From NCBI RefSeq assembly GCF_019925205.1, contig NC_083568.1, forward strand, positions 30,006,393 to 30,070,392: a stretch of 64,000 nt of DNA, given 5' to 3'. Below the pieces are notes generated by a model, which had not been told where the DNA came from, did no database searches, and saw nothing but the letters and a program-made list of their open reading frames with translations. Position 1 is the first letter of the stretch. Each line of letters begins with the position of its first letter. Made by a program: the position numbers and the translations under genes. The DNA comes from Metopolophium dirhodum (Eukaryota > Arthropoda > Insecta > Hemiptera > Aphididae). Positions 46,035 through 57,790 of this stretch are shown piece after piece.

Positions 46035-47390
46035 ATTTGAAGACGTTTATGTTAATTTTGTTGCTTCCAAAACTATATCGTTTTATTTTGCTCGAGCTCA
46101 TGATAGACAAAAAATAATAAAATAACTTAAACTAATATTTGGTTAGGTTTATTCATATTTGGTCAGCAGTTTTAGTTAAAGTAGTTTTATATTTCAATAG
46201 AGTAGATTGATGCTATATCAAAAACGTGAATTTGTATTAAAATTTGAGAATTTATCATTTTATTCAGTAAAATATAACAAAGTAATTTTGTAAAATAACA
46301 ATATACTTATATACTCATATACAATAGTAATATAATAAGTAATTACTAACATCGATGAGTTATTACATTTAGGTAAACCGAAAAACATCGATTTTAAAAT
46401 ACACCAAGCACTGCGTATCCAATAAATACGCTGTGTGCCAGTACGACGTCGTTACAGCACCCGGACGGGGGATTTGGTTTTGCGTAAAAGGGAGAGGAGT
46501 ACAAATTTTTTTATGGAGGGTACAATTAATGGTTGCAAATCGGGTACAACACAATGAGATATGTTAGGGGGGGTTGTCGATTTATGGGGGCCAAGATGAC
46601 GCACCTGTTCTCGTCTATAATATTATGAATACTTGAATTTTTCAAAATCAGTATTTAAATAAATGCATTGTTTAAGAGGAAAATTGAGGTGAGCGTGCTT
46701 AGTGAATCACTCTGTATAATAAAAACCATATATCAGATATTATATACCACGATTGGGTGGCTTCGTGCATTATCGAATTACTTTCGAAAATGGATCTAAT
46801 CGACAGACATCCGAAAAAATTGACACACATTTATTCATATAGCACGAATAATGGTGTGTTTCCGTTCAAACTTAAAATTTGACATTGAAATGTATAATGT
46901 ATATATGTATTATAAAATATTAGATAATAATATATTATAATGTGTATAAAATACGAAAGACAATCTCGACAATTTTATTATATTTTTATAATAATTATGG
47001 TCATTGAACTATTTGACATTGTGTATTTATGAAAAATCAATAACTTGGCGCCTACTAGTTGAAACTACACTAAAGAAAACCTAATATATCAATTGTATCG
47101 TTTAAGTTAACTTCAAAAAAAAAAAATTATAAATGTATAACTATTTATTGGATTCTGAGCGGAGCGATGATTGTTATATGGTTTTACTATGTGAGTATGT
47201 GTTTTTTTGAACACTGATTATAGAAGAAAAATCGTTTGATCTTTAACTTTGACGGTGTTTTCTGGTAGAACATTTTATCTAGTTGGTAATTATTTAGGAG
47301 GTACAAATTACCCGTAATTTTCCAAATAATCAGGAAAAACTAAAAGAAAAATTACCGATGAATGCAATTACGAATTTACGCAACACCAAT
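46035..47390 (-). repeat. Right arm of the large perfect palindrome
   Basis: Exact reverse complement of 43817-45172. Beyond 47390 the flank (AAAACGAAATAG...) differs from the satellite flank at 43816. Just outside, ACGAAATA and TATTTCGT (47395-47420) form a small separate inverted repeat. Confidence 0.95.
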
Positions 47391-47937
47391 TTAAAACGAA
47401 ATAGATTATGTTATTTCGTTGTAGGTAGTTCAAAAACTAATGAAATTGTCATCAAATATTTATACAAGCATTTTATAGACATGATATAATTTTCATTGAA
47501 AATTCAAAGCTATTTATAGACATTTGAAATTTTGAAATTAGTTTTATTTTTTTTCCATGAATTTCCTGTGCTTGGTCGACAAGCTTTTGCAACCCAAAGA
47601 ACGTAATTAATTTAAAAGTTGCGCGAACGAAAGCTTCATACAATAATGATTTATATAAATATAATAATAGGTATAAAACTATAATTATGTGAGTAGAGAA
47701 ACCAAACTCGGCGAATTAAAATGGGCAACCAAACGTTGGAAAAATAAAAAAAACGACCGTTTAAATAAAAAAGTATAAAGACTTGTCATATTCTAATAAA
47801 GTACCCAATAATAGGGTCATGTGCGGCTACCTCGCGTGCAAATTAGACCCAACCCAATGCCTTTAAAGTACAATATAATATTAACCGTCAAGTACGTACA
47901 TTTCACCAGCCCCGTCAAGTGCCTATCATTGAATATG
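47391..47937. other. Noncoding stretch
   Basis: TATAGACATTTGAAATTTT near 47515 also occurs in the long repeat near 37858. No gene seen. Confidence 0.45.
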
Positions 47938-48515
47938 GACAGCAACTGTCCGAAATCAAAACGATAAACCCCGAATATCCCTCTCCGTCGATCACTATTT
48001 TAATATTATATGGGACGAGAATAGGAACAATCGAACACAAACGAAACCCATTAAAGAAATATCAATATGAATAATTTAATAACACCGAACACGTTTTAAT
48101 CGTCTGATTGTATATTGTCGTAATATATTTATTGTATTGTACACGACTCAAACACGAGTATAAACAGTAATTATTGTCAACAAATGATGCGATACATAGT
48201 CGAGACTCGTCTTAACAATGTCGACAGCAACTGTCAGAAATCAAAACGATAAATCCCGAATATTCCTCCCCATCGACCACTATTATAATATATGGGTCGA
48301 GAAGAGGAACAATCGAACACAGAAAAAACTCGTTAAAGAAATATCAATATGAATAATTTGATAACACCGAACACGTTTTAATCGTCTGATTGTATATTAT
48401 CGTAATAGGTATATTTATTGTATTGTACACGACTCAAACACGAGTATAAACAGTAATCATTGTCAACAAATGATGCGATACACAGATGCGCCGAGACTCG
48501 TCTTAGTAATAATAA
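47938..48515 (+). repeat. 285-bp tandem duplication, two copies
   Basis: Copy 1 starts GACAGCAACTGTCCGAAATC at 47938 and copy 2 starts GACAGCAACTGTCAGAAATC at 48223. They stay similar through GGAACAATCGAACACA, GAATAATTT.ATAACACCGA, ATCGTCTGATTGTATATT and CGAGACTCGTCTTA, with scattered substitutions and a few small indels. Each begins with a small inverted repeat, GACAG-CAA-CTGTC. No coding capacity is evident. Confidence 0.9.
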
Positions 48516-51353
48516 AAAAAAAAATTGTCCACCGTGAAGTACCAGCAGAAATATTAATTTCTAATGACAACATAAGTGTATGCGTATAATATGATAAAAA
48601 AAAATCCTTAGGAATTAAGACTGTCTTAGTACTCTGAATCGTTTTTCGTTTACAAATATATTGTATTGTTGAACTAAAATAACAAAAACATTTATTGCAG
48701 TAACCTACCTTATACTCAATTACCACTCAACACTTACAACTGTACCGATACGGAAAATCGACTTCCTCGGTCTTTATTTTTTCGAAAATTCTTCAAAAAT
48801 ATATAATATTAATTCTGTACTATAATAACGTTTTAATTCTACCTTAATATTATTTATTTTATCGAGTCATATTTGTTAATTAATCCTAAAGAAATGTAAT
48901 TGATGATAATAAACAACGTTTCGTTTGAATTCAACTAAAATTATCTAATGTAAGTTTTTATACTTATCTCCGTTTTTATTAGAATTTATTGTGATAATTG
49001 AATCTCGTCGATTTGATTGTTAGCTGATACGTGTAGTAGATGACAAATGTAGACAACTGTAACTAGAAAATAGTAATTCTGTCAATTAGGTAATGTAAAT
49101 ATTCAAAACAAATAAAATTCCAATGATTGGAGTAACATGTTAAAACTGTGTATATCAATGTATATGACAGGTAATTGCAAATTGGACATAATATAACTCG
49201 TGCTTGAAGTATTGACTTTGTCGCAGAAGAAACCAAGTTACAATGCAAACATTATTTATCGATTTTCAAATTGTTTCATTATTATATAATGCCCGACAAA
49301 TTACATACGATTTACAACAAACCCAAGTTCCACGTCAATGTAATCATTATACTGCAGTGATAATATTTGATTATATCGTTGAATTAATTATTAAGCCATA
49401 AAATCGCAAAAACTTCGGAAACAGCTTTTGGAGACGCTGCCTTTATTCGAGTAAAAATATTTGACTGGTTCGAGAGGTTCGGGGGAGGGATAATTTCGGT
49501 AACCAAAACCCGCGTAAACAAAGAATAACGTCCTAGTGTCCTACAGTTATTATTAACTGCTCGAGTCGTAGTATTACTGATTGTATTACCCATACCATAC
49601 CAGAAGAGTAGTAACGTTGGAAAGTTCGATCGAAAAAAAATTATTAGATCATCCTACCACCCCTATCCGTTTTTTCCAGCATCGGTTTTAAATTATACTT
49701 GTAGGTACTTATATTATACTAGAGTGTTGTGCAATAAGGTATATAGGTGTATTAAAATGTCGGACGAACAGTATTGTTGATAGTTTTCAACCAAAATTAG
49801 AAAGTTTCCGTATTTTGAACATCAGTAATTGACGGTATTCCAATAAATAAGTAAAACATGAAGTCGAACAGTATGTATCTACTTTACTATGGGGTTAAAA
49901 ATCTTCGTTTTCCCCATTCTCGATATTACGTAAAATGATGTGATCGTTCGCATCCTTATTACTTTATTATTATAGTACTGCACTGATTTTTAGTTATAAT
50001 ATTGTACCAGCAGCTGCAGCTGATGAACGACAAATTGTATGATAATGGAAGCTATATACCAAGGTATACTATAATATAGTACCAAGGTACTTCCAAAAAT
50101 GTATTATTACTAAAACACTGTCCGTGGTACTGTCCGCTGAACGAATCAATGTCAGTCGTGAGTATAGGCCACCTACGTAATCGTCTGAAAATTTAATTTA
50201 AATTTAATTTTCTTATTGCACTTAGTGGCCTGCACACACGCATATGAAGCTGTATACGTTCGTATTATACGGGTTACTCTAATCTATTATTATTATTTAC
50301 TCATGCTAACATTCATTTATACGATTAAATACAACGGTAAATGAGAGGAAAACGGCTAATAGAGACTAAAAGTATTCATATTGTTCCAACTGCAGTTGTT
50401 ATATTATATCAGTACGATTGAACAAAAAGAACAATTCTTTATCGTATAATTACAATACATTTTAAATTAAACATTAATATGATAGTATACTATCAAACTG
50501 TACGGCGTTTTTTAACGCGAGATTAAAACATTAATGATACAAATAATAGTTCTTGAACCGTGAAGATGTTATCCGACAGAAATTAAAGATAAAGAAAGTC
50601 AATTTAATAATAATATTTATCAATAACGATTTAGAGGTGTTCTAATTAAATTCAAATTTAAATTATACAAACGAATTAATTACGCGCCTATGTAGGTACT
50701 CGATAAATCTATTAAGACGTGTTCTTTTTATAAAATTTTATTACAAATATTTGATTTTACATGTTGACAATAACGCGTAACTCGTAACTATTTATACTTC
50801 TTTCTACAGTAATAACTAAAGAGCGATATAATTCTTACGATTTATTTTTACATGGCGTATATAATATGACGTTATGGACCAAAATATTGTCGCACGAATA
50901 ATAGTTCCAACTGAAAAATAATAAAATTGAATATTACTATCAAGAGGTTCCAATCAAAAAAATGGATTACCAAAACTGAATAGAGTTACTTATTTTAAAT
51001 ATTATTCGCATGATTAAACGAGTAAAAATTAATATTAACAATACTCGCGGGGGTCGGGAAGTATAATAATATTATAATATATTATTGTGTACTTGTCTTC
51101 TGACGACAATAGCATGGCATGGGGTTATTACTTATTTGTTTACGGTGGTTTATTTCAACAAAAGCCGCCCGATGATATAACAATGACAAACTTCAAACAA
51201 AAATCCAAGACCACAACCGTAAATTGTAATTTATCGATTTATAGCCGTATAGGTATATAATAGGTAGGTGCGCGAAAATAGAATTCCTCACAACTTTTAG
51301 TTTTCACTTTTTTCCCGGCAAACTAAGTAGATTTCAATTTCGCGCTCATTGTT

Positions 51354-51395
<42 letters not shown>

Positions 51396-52802
51396 ACACA
51401 CACATAGGTAGTATTATCATTGGGCTGTCCGCGCACGTATGAACAGGAGAAACGATAAGCCTTGTCTTTGAGCACGTATACACTCAGAGCTGTCAGCGGG
51501 CACGAATGAATATATTTTATTTTTAAAACGAATAATATTTCGCAAAAACCGCAAGTCATCAATCACAAGTGGGTAAATGCCGGTGATGTAGTGCCGCCAC
51601 AAGTAAGAGGAGAAAAGTGAAGAAAAAAAAAAAATAAATATATATGAAACGATCTTGCCATCTGCTTGATACCGTTCCAGTCAAACAGTTTTATCACTCT
51701 GCGCTACACGACGTGTTTCCTCATAAATCTACAGCCGTCAAAATTATTTTTATTTTTCATTTTTTTTTTCCCCCCCCATCGCGTCGTCCCGCATATAATT
51801 TTATCATTTCGAAAGCGACATGATTGATTTCCGTTGTTGCGGTTATGTTCTTCTCCTCGTTGTAGTGGTCGCCGCCGTTGTTGTTTCAATCATTTTTCGT
51901 AAAGGTCCACTTAATCGCGTCTCGCAGCGGAAACGTTTAAAATACATTCAACTCGGAATATATATATATATATGCAATGACCGTACAATTTAGTAATATC
52001 AAACGCCATCCTCGCGTCTTGAATCATACAAGTCAAATGAAATTTGCATGTCCGAAAACCCGAGTCTTGTAAAAAAAAAAAAATTCACAAAACACCACGT
52101 GAATTTGCCGACACGAGCTGCGGCAGTATTGATTTAAATATTGCGAATAAAACCGTAATATTACATAATATCAAGTCAAATATTTCTATTCGTTTATTTT
52201 CTAGGTAGCTAGTACATTTTATACAAATACAAATTTAAAAGATTATTCAGATTTAAATATTTACAAAATATGGTTTTGTGATATTTAATATAAAAATTAT
52301 TGTAACTTAAATAATAGGTACCTACTACAATTTATTACATTTGAAATTTAACTATGCTAACATATGTGTTTATTAAATGATCACTGTTCACATATTATTA
52401 TACACGTCACTCTTCCCAATATTTCAAAACATAATAATGTCTTGATATTTTTTCCATCCATTTATCTGAAAAATAATAATATGTTTAGGTATTATTTGAA
52501 CACAAAATTATGATTACTTAAGTTAATGTAATTATTACAAGAAAATATCATATAAACATTTTATTCTTATTCGTATTTCTTAATTTCTTTATGTCAGCCA
52601 ACTATCCGAAATATGTATTAAACATTTCATTTTTGAGCAAAAAATAATTATCAGTTAGGTACCCAAATTAAAAAAATAGCAGCTATAAAAAAATATTGCG
52701 AGTGACGTAATTTCTTGTGTTTCATTTGAAATCAAATGTGTAACAAAAATAACTACTTAACAATAATACATCATTTTTGAATAATATTCCATAATATGGA
52801 AA
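48516..52802. other. Long noncoding stretch
   Basis: No exon is supported. Low-complexity items are a (CA)n run with a TA interruption at 51355-51404, (TA)n near 51958-51974 and a C-run at about 51771. A short inverted pair around 50058-50090 (ACCAAGGTA..TAGTACCAAGGTAC) was noted. Confidence 0.5.
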
Positions 52803-52810
52803 CCCTACAC

Positions 52811-52999
52811 CAGTGGTGTCGTAGACAAGGGGGCACGTGGGGGGACAGACCCCCCCCCCCCATCGGCTTTTTATTACCTTTTTTAAAAAGTTTTGAGAGG
52901 GTGAGGGATTTTCCAATTTTCCCCTCCAATTTAGCTATGTCGTTTTCTTTTTTTGATTCCCCCCCCCCCCCACTTTCTGAAATCATGTCTACGCCACTG
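52811..52999. mobile_element. Short hAT MITE
   Basis: The left end CAGTGGTGTCGTAGACA and the inverted right end CAGTGGCGTAGACATGA bound 189 bp. Flanking octamers CCCTACAC (52803-52810) and CCCTGCAC (53000-53007) differ at one base. C-tracts lie near both ends. No coding capacity. Confidence 0.8.
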
Positions 53000-53003
53000 C
53001 CCT

Positions 53004-53025
53004 GCACACACACACACACACACAC
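53004..53025. repeat. (CA)n microsatellite
   Basis: About ten CA units directly follow the right flank of the hAT MITE. Confidence 0.9.
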
Positions 53026-54596
53026 TCAGAAAACTATTTAATATTCATCAATCACAGAATTAAAAGCATTTAGCGATGCCAAATATTTAAAATCGACTTT
53101 GACATGTTTTGTTGTTTTCGAATGCACAATCAGAAATATGACTCAGAATTTCGGAGAGTATATTGAATTAATATCATATTAGATGTACCGTAGAATATGT
53201 AAAATAAAAAAACGTTAATAAATGTATGCATGCGCGTGTACAATGAACGCATACGCATGTACCTACTATAATATATAGGTACTTTATGAACGCACAAATG
53301 GCACAATAAATTAATTTATATTTCACTAGGTTCTACAATAGAATATGCCGACGACCTAAACAAACAAATTTTAACGAATGGATCACATCTATTCGAACGG
53401 TTTCCGTGCATTCGTGCGGCGACACTGACTGAAATATATTATATTACTGCAAAAGCATTTGAATAACATCGATCCGAGTAAAATATCAATAATATAATGT
53501 TATTATGCGATGATAAAAAAATAATCATAGGACAAAACTCGTCAACGCTATAATATTGTCTTGCGTGCATACTGTAACAACGTAAAAATAAGGTAAACAC
53601 ATAAAAAAGGACTGCACATTGTCAATGTAGCCATGTCAAAATCGGATGTTAAAGTTAGGAACCTGTATGATTCTGTGCGCACTTTATGAGTGCATACTGC
53701 ATATACACTAAAAAAAACTAATAACTGTACTTAATATTTTATGCTATTGGTTTAATAATTGCAGTATGACAGTTTTATCACGGTCATTGATACGGTGTTC
53801 GCTCATCTTTTTCAGATATCGTCTGATGCAATGTGCATGATGGGTGCTTGCGTGTGTGTAATAATACGTCGATTATCATGTCGAATGTTCGCCGATCTAA
53901 AACCCCCGGACCGCGAGTATACACGATACTTAAACTTAAAACGATAACAGACATGCATAAGATATGTTGGTATAGAAACACGTTACAACACGTCACACGT
54001 ATGGTACAAAAAGTTATCAAAATCGATAAAGAATGGTGATAAATCCGAGTGGAGCGATTCCAATATAGGATATTCAGCGATCGTAGTGTTATTATTGCAT
54101 TTTGGCGTGTACCTATATATACTGTACGTGTACCTGTATATATTTGGTATAAATAATCATCCTTATACCTTAAAATAATATCCAACCGAGTGGTGCGTTA
54201 TTGTACACTGCTACCAGACGCCTCACTCGAAGGTATAAAACTGCGTGAACGGTGAGAGACTTTCGAGTGCTTTCGAATAAATAATTTTAAATTGTTTCGC
54301 TATTGATAATTAAATATTTTTTTTTTCTCTCGTTGTCGTCGAGGTACCTATCGTTACGAACGGCCAAAAATGTAACAATGTATTCGCTGCATGGAACGTA
54401 TTATAATAATTATGAGACGTATATAATAATATGATGATGGCGTTCATATTTAACGCCTTATCGACTCTCTGCTAAATAAGACGTCGTTACAACGCCGTGC
54501 TTAATACCTCACCGTCGTACAATTAAGTTTAATTGGTATGCTCGCAGAACGGTTTTAATTCCAAACGATTAGTATTACCTACCCATAGTATATATT
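53026..54596. other. Noncoding stretch
   Basis: GAGTGGAGCGATTCCAATA near 54047 resembles the 'GAGTGGAGACGAT' segment of the long repeat. Frames at 53784-54185 on both strands are unrecognised and conflict. Confidence 0.45.
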
Positions 54597-54940
54597 GATA
54601 AACGCAAGGCCGTAACTGAGGGGGGGGGGGGGGGGTCCAGGGGTCCGGACCCCTCCCGAAATTTTTAAAAGTAGAAACATTTTAGCGGTGAATATAGTTT
54701 ATAAACTATAAATTGTATTAAATAATAATTGTATATTTTTGTTAAAACAGTAATTTAAAATAAGATTAAATTTATCATTTTATTTTATTTCAACGCCGTA
54801 ATAAAGATTAGGATCAATAGATACGATTAGGTACTAGCATTTATAATCAATGGTACTAGTTACAATAAAATGTGATTGTCACAACTCACAAGTGATATAA
54901 ACTTATATATGAAATACGGGCGCAGAAAATCCAATTGTAA

Positions 54941-55192
54941 TTCAATTCTGATTTGTTTCCGTGTATATACTTTTTATTAAAAGTTTTAGCTGCATTACCA
55001 GTTTCAACTGCAACACCCGAGAGAACGTTCTCAACGCTGAAACGGACGAAAACATTTTTGCGAAACGCTATTGGACAAAACCGTTTAAATGGCCTAGCAT
55101 TATTAAGTGTTCATAGAAATATTAAAGTGGATCCCGAAGACGTCCTGAATAAATTTGCACTTCAAAAAGATAGAGCTATTTTACTAATATAA
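54941..55192 (+). pseudogene. hAT transposase C-terminal (hATC) fragment
   Basis: The frame reads FPCIYFLLKVLAALPVSTAT, then PERTFSTLKRTKTFLRN and RLNGLALLSVHRNI, closing with a stop at 55190-55192. LPVSTA..ER.FS.LKR.KT is the hATC signature, and RLNGLALLS..R the usual following helix. The frame is open only from 54941, with an in-frame stop just upstream, so the N-terminal zinc finger and catalytic core are missing. The fragment is otherwise undamaged. AATAAA occurs at about 55227. Confidence 0.85.
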
Positions 55193-55214
55193 AAATTTTA
55201 TATTAGTAAAATAG
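55176..55214. terminator. 39-nt perfect hairpin over the hATC stop codon
   Basis: CTATTTTACTAATATAAAA at 55176-55194 is followed by one A and its exact inverse at 55196-55214. The hairpin spans the stop codon of the hAT transposase fragment. It could influence 3' end formation or be a chance inverted duplication; the role is inferred. Confidence 0.5.
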
Positions 55215-55605
55215 TTTATTTTATAATAAAATATTCGACATATTGCATGCTTATAGACTATAAATTAATAATTATTTTGTAAATTTAATATTGAAAAAAT
55301 TGTATTTTATATTTTATCTTTTTTTTGATTTGTGCTTTTGTAATGTGAATAATAGTTAAATAGTCTATATATGTATATAAACAATCAACTATTATGTTTA
55401 TGTAAATTGAATATTATAATAATGACCTAATATGTTTTTAATAATGATAATAATACAATTTTATATTTTTAACGTAAAAATGAAGTGTTTAGTATCTATA
55501 TTTAAAAAAATGTTGGACCCCCCAGAAATTTTTTGCCAGTTACGGCCTTGGATAAATGTGCCAAATTAATAATGTACTGCGAACAAAAAGCTACAGAATA
55601 AGTAA

Positions 55606-55611
55606 TTTATT
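55606..55611 (-). terminator. Polyadenylation signal for the Kunitz gene
   Basis: AATAAA on the minus strand, about 145 bases past the Kunitz stop codon. Confidence 0.4.
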
Positions 55612-55753
55612 ATGTATGGTTTAAGTCGTTTGATCGAAAAACTTCATTATAGTAGGTAGGTACGGTGTGTGACTCACATGTAACATTCATTGACAATAAT
55701 TGTAAAACGTCGGTTGCCAACACAGAAGATCCAATATTCTAAGACGGCTTATT

Positions 55754-55938
55754 TTAAAACCCATAGAATATGCATACATTTTCGCATTCTTCGAATGTGT
55801 CAAATCGATTATCGTTGCCACCACAACCGAAGTAAATGAATTCTGAGCAGTCGTCATTAGTTGAGTCAAAGTAGTATTTTACTCTCAAAGTCAATCGATT
55901 TCCACAACTGCCTTCGTCTGGTGGCAAGAAACAGCGAC
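55754..55938 (-). CDS. Kunitz/BPTI-domain protein, probable last exon
   Basis: The minus-strand frame gives CFLPPDEGSCGNRLTLRVKY, then YFDSTNDDCSEFIYFGCGGN, DNRFDTFEECENVC and a stop at 55754-55756. Six cysteines have Kunitz spacing, with the FxYxGCGGN..RF.T.EEC...C core, so this is a complete Kunitz domain, typically a serine-protease inhibitor in secreted proteins. The acceptor ATACCCGCAG|GTCGC puts the exon start at 55938 with the first codon split after one base, the usual phase for Kunitz modules. The P1 region reads EGSCGNRL, with Asn rather than Lys/Arg just after the second Cys, so trypsin inhibition is uncertain. AATAAA lies downstream at 55606-55611. Upstream exons, including a signal peptide, were not identified; they would lie above 55940. 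Confidence 0.8.
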
Positions 55939-55939
55939 C

Positions 55940-57098
55940 TGCGGGTATAACATATAAAAACAATAGGTGAATATTGATTCGACAATTATTTAAAGTGCGA
56001 TTGCACTGCGATGAGTATTGGTGAGTGATAACAAAAACTAATAACTAAATTGATTTAACAATTTTTTTTTTTTTCAAATCTTAAAAAATAAAAGTCATCA
56101 AATATGGTACGTCCGTGTCTGCAGTTATCTCCTTAAAATTATGTACCTACTACTATCTATCGTTCGTTTTACAAAGGGTTTAAGTAGGTCGATATTATAA
56201 TATTATTAATTGATGATATTATACGATTTGGCAATGCACAAAAGCCATACGTAATCACTAATCACACTATCTTTATGAAGTACGTTGATTTTTGTTACCT
56301 ACCTATCTACCTGTGCACATTAAATTACAATGATTAATAACCAAAGACATTTGCGCAGACCGTTATAATTATTTTCGACGTGCTATTGAATTATATAATA
56401 TTATCTGAGATCAAAAAGGTCTAAAGCAGTTACTTATATTATAGCTGGTACCTGCGTACATCAATTACGATTACTTTTATTTCCGTTAATGGTTTAACGC
56501 GTTACCTTTAATAATAATTAAAAGTAAAACAGTAAAACGTTGCGAATTATTTTATTGTGCTAAACCAATAATGATTAATTGAAATCTAACGTGGATAATA
56601 ACTACCGTCATATTAGCCATTAGGTGTAATAAAATTGAGCGTACAATTTTATTATTTGTAAATATCTTTAAAATTGAATAAGTCAACATTTAATCTGTAA
56701 AAAATGTAATACCTAGATATTGTAATAGGTAGATAGTAACAAATGTTAATCGTATCATTAAAAACATCTAAATTCCATACCTATAGCCACCTAGCTAGGT
56801 CCTAATATTGGTCATAATTGTTTTTTATCTTCGAACATTGAATAGTAATGAAACAAATGAATTGGTATACTTTTCATGTGAACACTTTAGAATATTCTGC
56901 TCATAGCCCATAGGTTCTATTATTATAGATCAGGACCTTTTTGACGGATCAAATAGGAACAAATTTTGGCTAAATCGAAGAAACCATAAAAAATATAGTA
57001 CAATATTTACCGATTTCTTAGTCACATTAGTAGATTTTTTCGATAACGGATTTCAAAAACAAAGGATAACTAAATCAACTATCATTATTTTATACTAT
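55940..57098. other. Noncoding, probably intron of the Kunitz gene
   Basis: No exon was recognised. It would be intronic if the Kunitz gene has upstream exons on the minus strand. Confidence 0.4.
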
Positions 57099-57106
57099 GA
57101 AATAAC

Positions 57107-57628
57107 CAAGGCTGAGCATTAACGAGTTAAAAAGTTAAAGTTAAGTTAAAAAGTTAATTTTATTTTAAATTTTTAACTTTACTGTTAAATTACTAAATTT
57201 CTTTCTTAATTAACGTGAAATTAACGAGTTAATTTTTCATTTTAAGAAGTAAGCTATAAGTTAAGAGTTTATAATATTTCACTATTTCAGTCTATTTTGT
57301 TTTCATGTCAAAAAATATGTATCGTAAATTGTTTGAAGCTAAAAATTTATATCATTCGAATCTAACTTATATGGAAATACTGTATGAAGTATAAACACTA
57401 TGTCCTATAATTTAGTTTTGGGTTGGAAAAAAATTAAGTACGCTAGCGTTGTATAAACAAATTAACTTTTTTTTAATCTAATAAAAAAATTAACAAAAAG
57501 TGTGTATTAACTTTTAACTTAACGGAGTTAACCTATAGTTAAATTAACTTTTAACTTTTTGTTATTGGTGCATAATATTAACTTAATTTAACTGAGTTAA
57601 AAAAAAATCATTAACTTGCCCAGCCTTG
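57107..57628. mobile_element. hAT MITE, CAAGGCTGAGC family, longer member
   Basis: It begins CAAGGCTGAGCATTAACGAG and ends GCCCAGCCTTG, flanked by the perfect octamer GAAATAAC (57099-57106 and 57629-57636). The interior is rich in AGTTAA/TTAACT repeats in both orientations, like the 142-bp relative at 21700. No coding capacity. Confidence 0.9.
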
Positions 57629-57755
57629 GAAATAACACTTTAAAATTTCAACATAATCAATCGATTTCTACAGTTTTCAACAACAGAAATAAATAAACCA
57701 TTATAATTTACTTTTTTATACATTTACAAACATATCGTTAAATATGTAGTTATAC

Positions 57756-57759
57756 ATTT

Positions 57760-57790
<31 letters not shown>

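Larger units (their letters stand above)
54605..55550 (+). mobile_element. hAT deletion derivative with transposase C-terminus
   Basis: Ends CAAGGCCGTAACTGAGG and inverted CAAGGCCGTAACTGGC bound 946 bp. Octamers GATAAACG (54597-54604) and GATAAATG (55551-55558) differ at one base. A G-run of about 14 follows the left end. The plus strand keeps the hAT dimerisation domain. Its ends differ from the other hAT relics here, so it is a separate family. Confidence 0.9.

Noticed and set aside
52771..53041. 81-84-residue frames on both strands
   Set aside because: They span the short hAT MITE with its C-tracts and the CA microsatellite.
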